Positions 63,874 to 64,000 of a stretch of DNA of 64,000 nucleotides are shown here, piece by piece (position 1 is the first letter of the stretch; each line of letters begins with the position of its first letter). Origin of the DNA: Lutibacter citreus (GTDB taxonomy: Bacteria > Bacteroidota > Bacteroidia > Flavobacteriales > Flavobacteriaceae); NCBI RefSeq assembly GCF_003260195.1, contig NZ_QEIH01000006.1, positions 395,132 through 459,131 on the forward strand, read 5' to 3'. The position numbers and the translations under genes were made by a program. Below the pieces are notes generated by a model that saw only the letters and a program-made list of their open reading frames with translations, had not been told where the DNA came from and made no database searches.

Positions 63874-64000
63874 TGAACTGCCCCCAAAAAGTTAGACACT
63901 ATTTGAGAGTATATTTATGGGTAGAAAAGTCAAGTATAGTTACGATTTTAAACTTCGTTGCGTAAAAGAAGTATTGAAAAATCACAAAACAGTAGATGCT
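63874..64000 (+). mobile_element. IS3-family insertion sequence, left end (partial)
   Basis: The element probably starts at 63874 with TGAACTGCCCCCAAAAAG, resembling the TG-starting terminal repeats of the IS3/IS150 group, and leads 43 bases later into an OrfA-type transposase. It interrupts a barrel gene at this point. The right end, orfB and any target duplication are outside the window. Confidence 0.72.
63917..64000 (+). CDS. IS3-family transposase OrfA (partial, cut by window edge)
   Basis: Only 28 codons are visible, starting MGRKVKYSYDFKLRCVKEVL. This is the start of the helix-turn-helix OrfA subunit of the IS150-like group, which in this family is joined to OrfB by programmed frameshifting. 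The rest lies past the right edge. The ATG is 43 bases inside the inferred element end. Confidence 0.8.
   Translation, partial: MGRKVKYSYDFKLRCVKEVLKNHKTVDA

Overview
The window is about 64 kb of AT-rich (roughly 30% GC) chromosome from a gliding member of the Bacteroidota, almost certainly Flavobacteriaceae. The evidence is SprA of the type IX secretion system, the gliding proteins GldD and GldE, Bacteroidota-type promoters (TTTG, about 19 nt, TAnnTTTG), few Shine-Dalgarno sequences, and gene orders such as ruvA-sprA-gcvH and mutY-ssb-gldE-gldD. I cannot name a genus. Most genes lie on the minus strand.

Layout. 1-8654: envelope and housekeeping genes (a cut glycosyltransferase, an LpxH-like phosphoesterase, AlkB, a CPA1 antiporter, a CYTH protein) and the sucA-sucB pair of 2-oxoglutarate dehydrogenase. 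8655-9994: a gene-poor stretch with tRNA-Asn, a small exported orphan and what looks like a relic of a TonB-dependent receptor. 9975-17741: an ECF sigma / membrane anti-sigma-like / outer-membrane protein module, a single-lobe aspartyl protease, and a TPR-CHAT protein paired with a PKD-domain barrel protein. 17859-29360: TonB, VanZ, GcvH, the 2348-residue SprA, RuvA and malic enzyme.

29674-46699 is the accessory core. It holds a cytoplasmic-type DMSO-reductase-family molybdoenzyme, a partner that fuses a four-cluster ferredoxin to an NrfD membrane subunit, a nearly complete molybdenum-cofactor pathway (moaA, C, D, E, moeA, moeB and a MobB-like/MobA fusion), a split YeeE/YedE sulfur transporter and two Crp/Fnr regulators. 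Two promoters, about 12 kb apart, carry the same regulator-like palindrome (TGTAAC-N4-GTTACA) at nearly the same distance from an ACTTTG -7 box and from the start codon. That suggests one regulon joining sulfur-compound uptake, cofactor synthesis and a molybdenum oxidoreductase, perhaps a sulfite, thiosulfate or polysulfide enzyme. The substrate is not shown by the sequence. A frameshifted MscS channel, CorA and a membrane-anchored MutS-like ATPase lie among these genes.

46696-63277: KDO transferase, an L21 with a C-terminal helix-hairpin-helix extension and L27, a DMT permease, two small lipoproteins, heme A synthase, gldD-gldE-ssb-mutY, HU, an unannotated 30-residue basic ORF, RNase G, a patatin-like outer-membrane protein, UvrC and a PLP-dependent decarboxylase. 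At the right edge an IS3-family element has cut an outer-membrane barrel gene. No CRISPR array, rRNA or prophage was seen.
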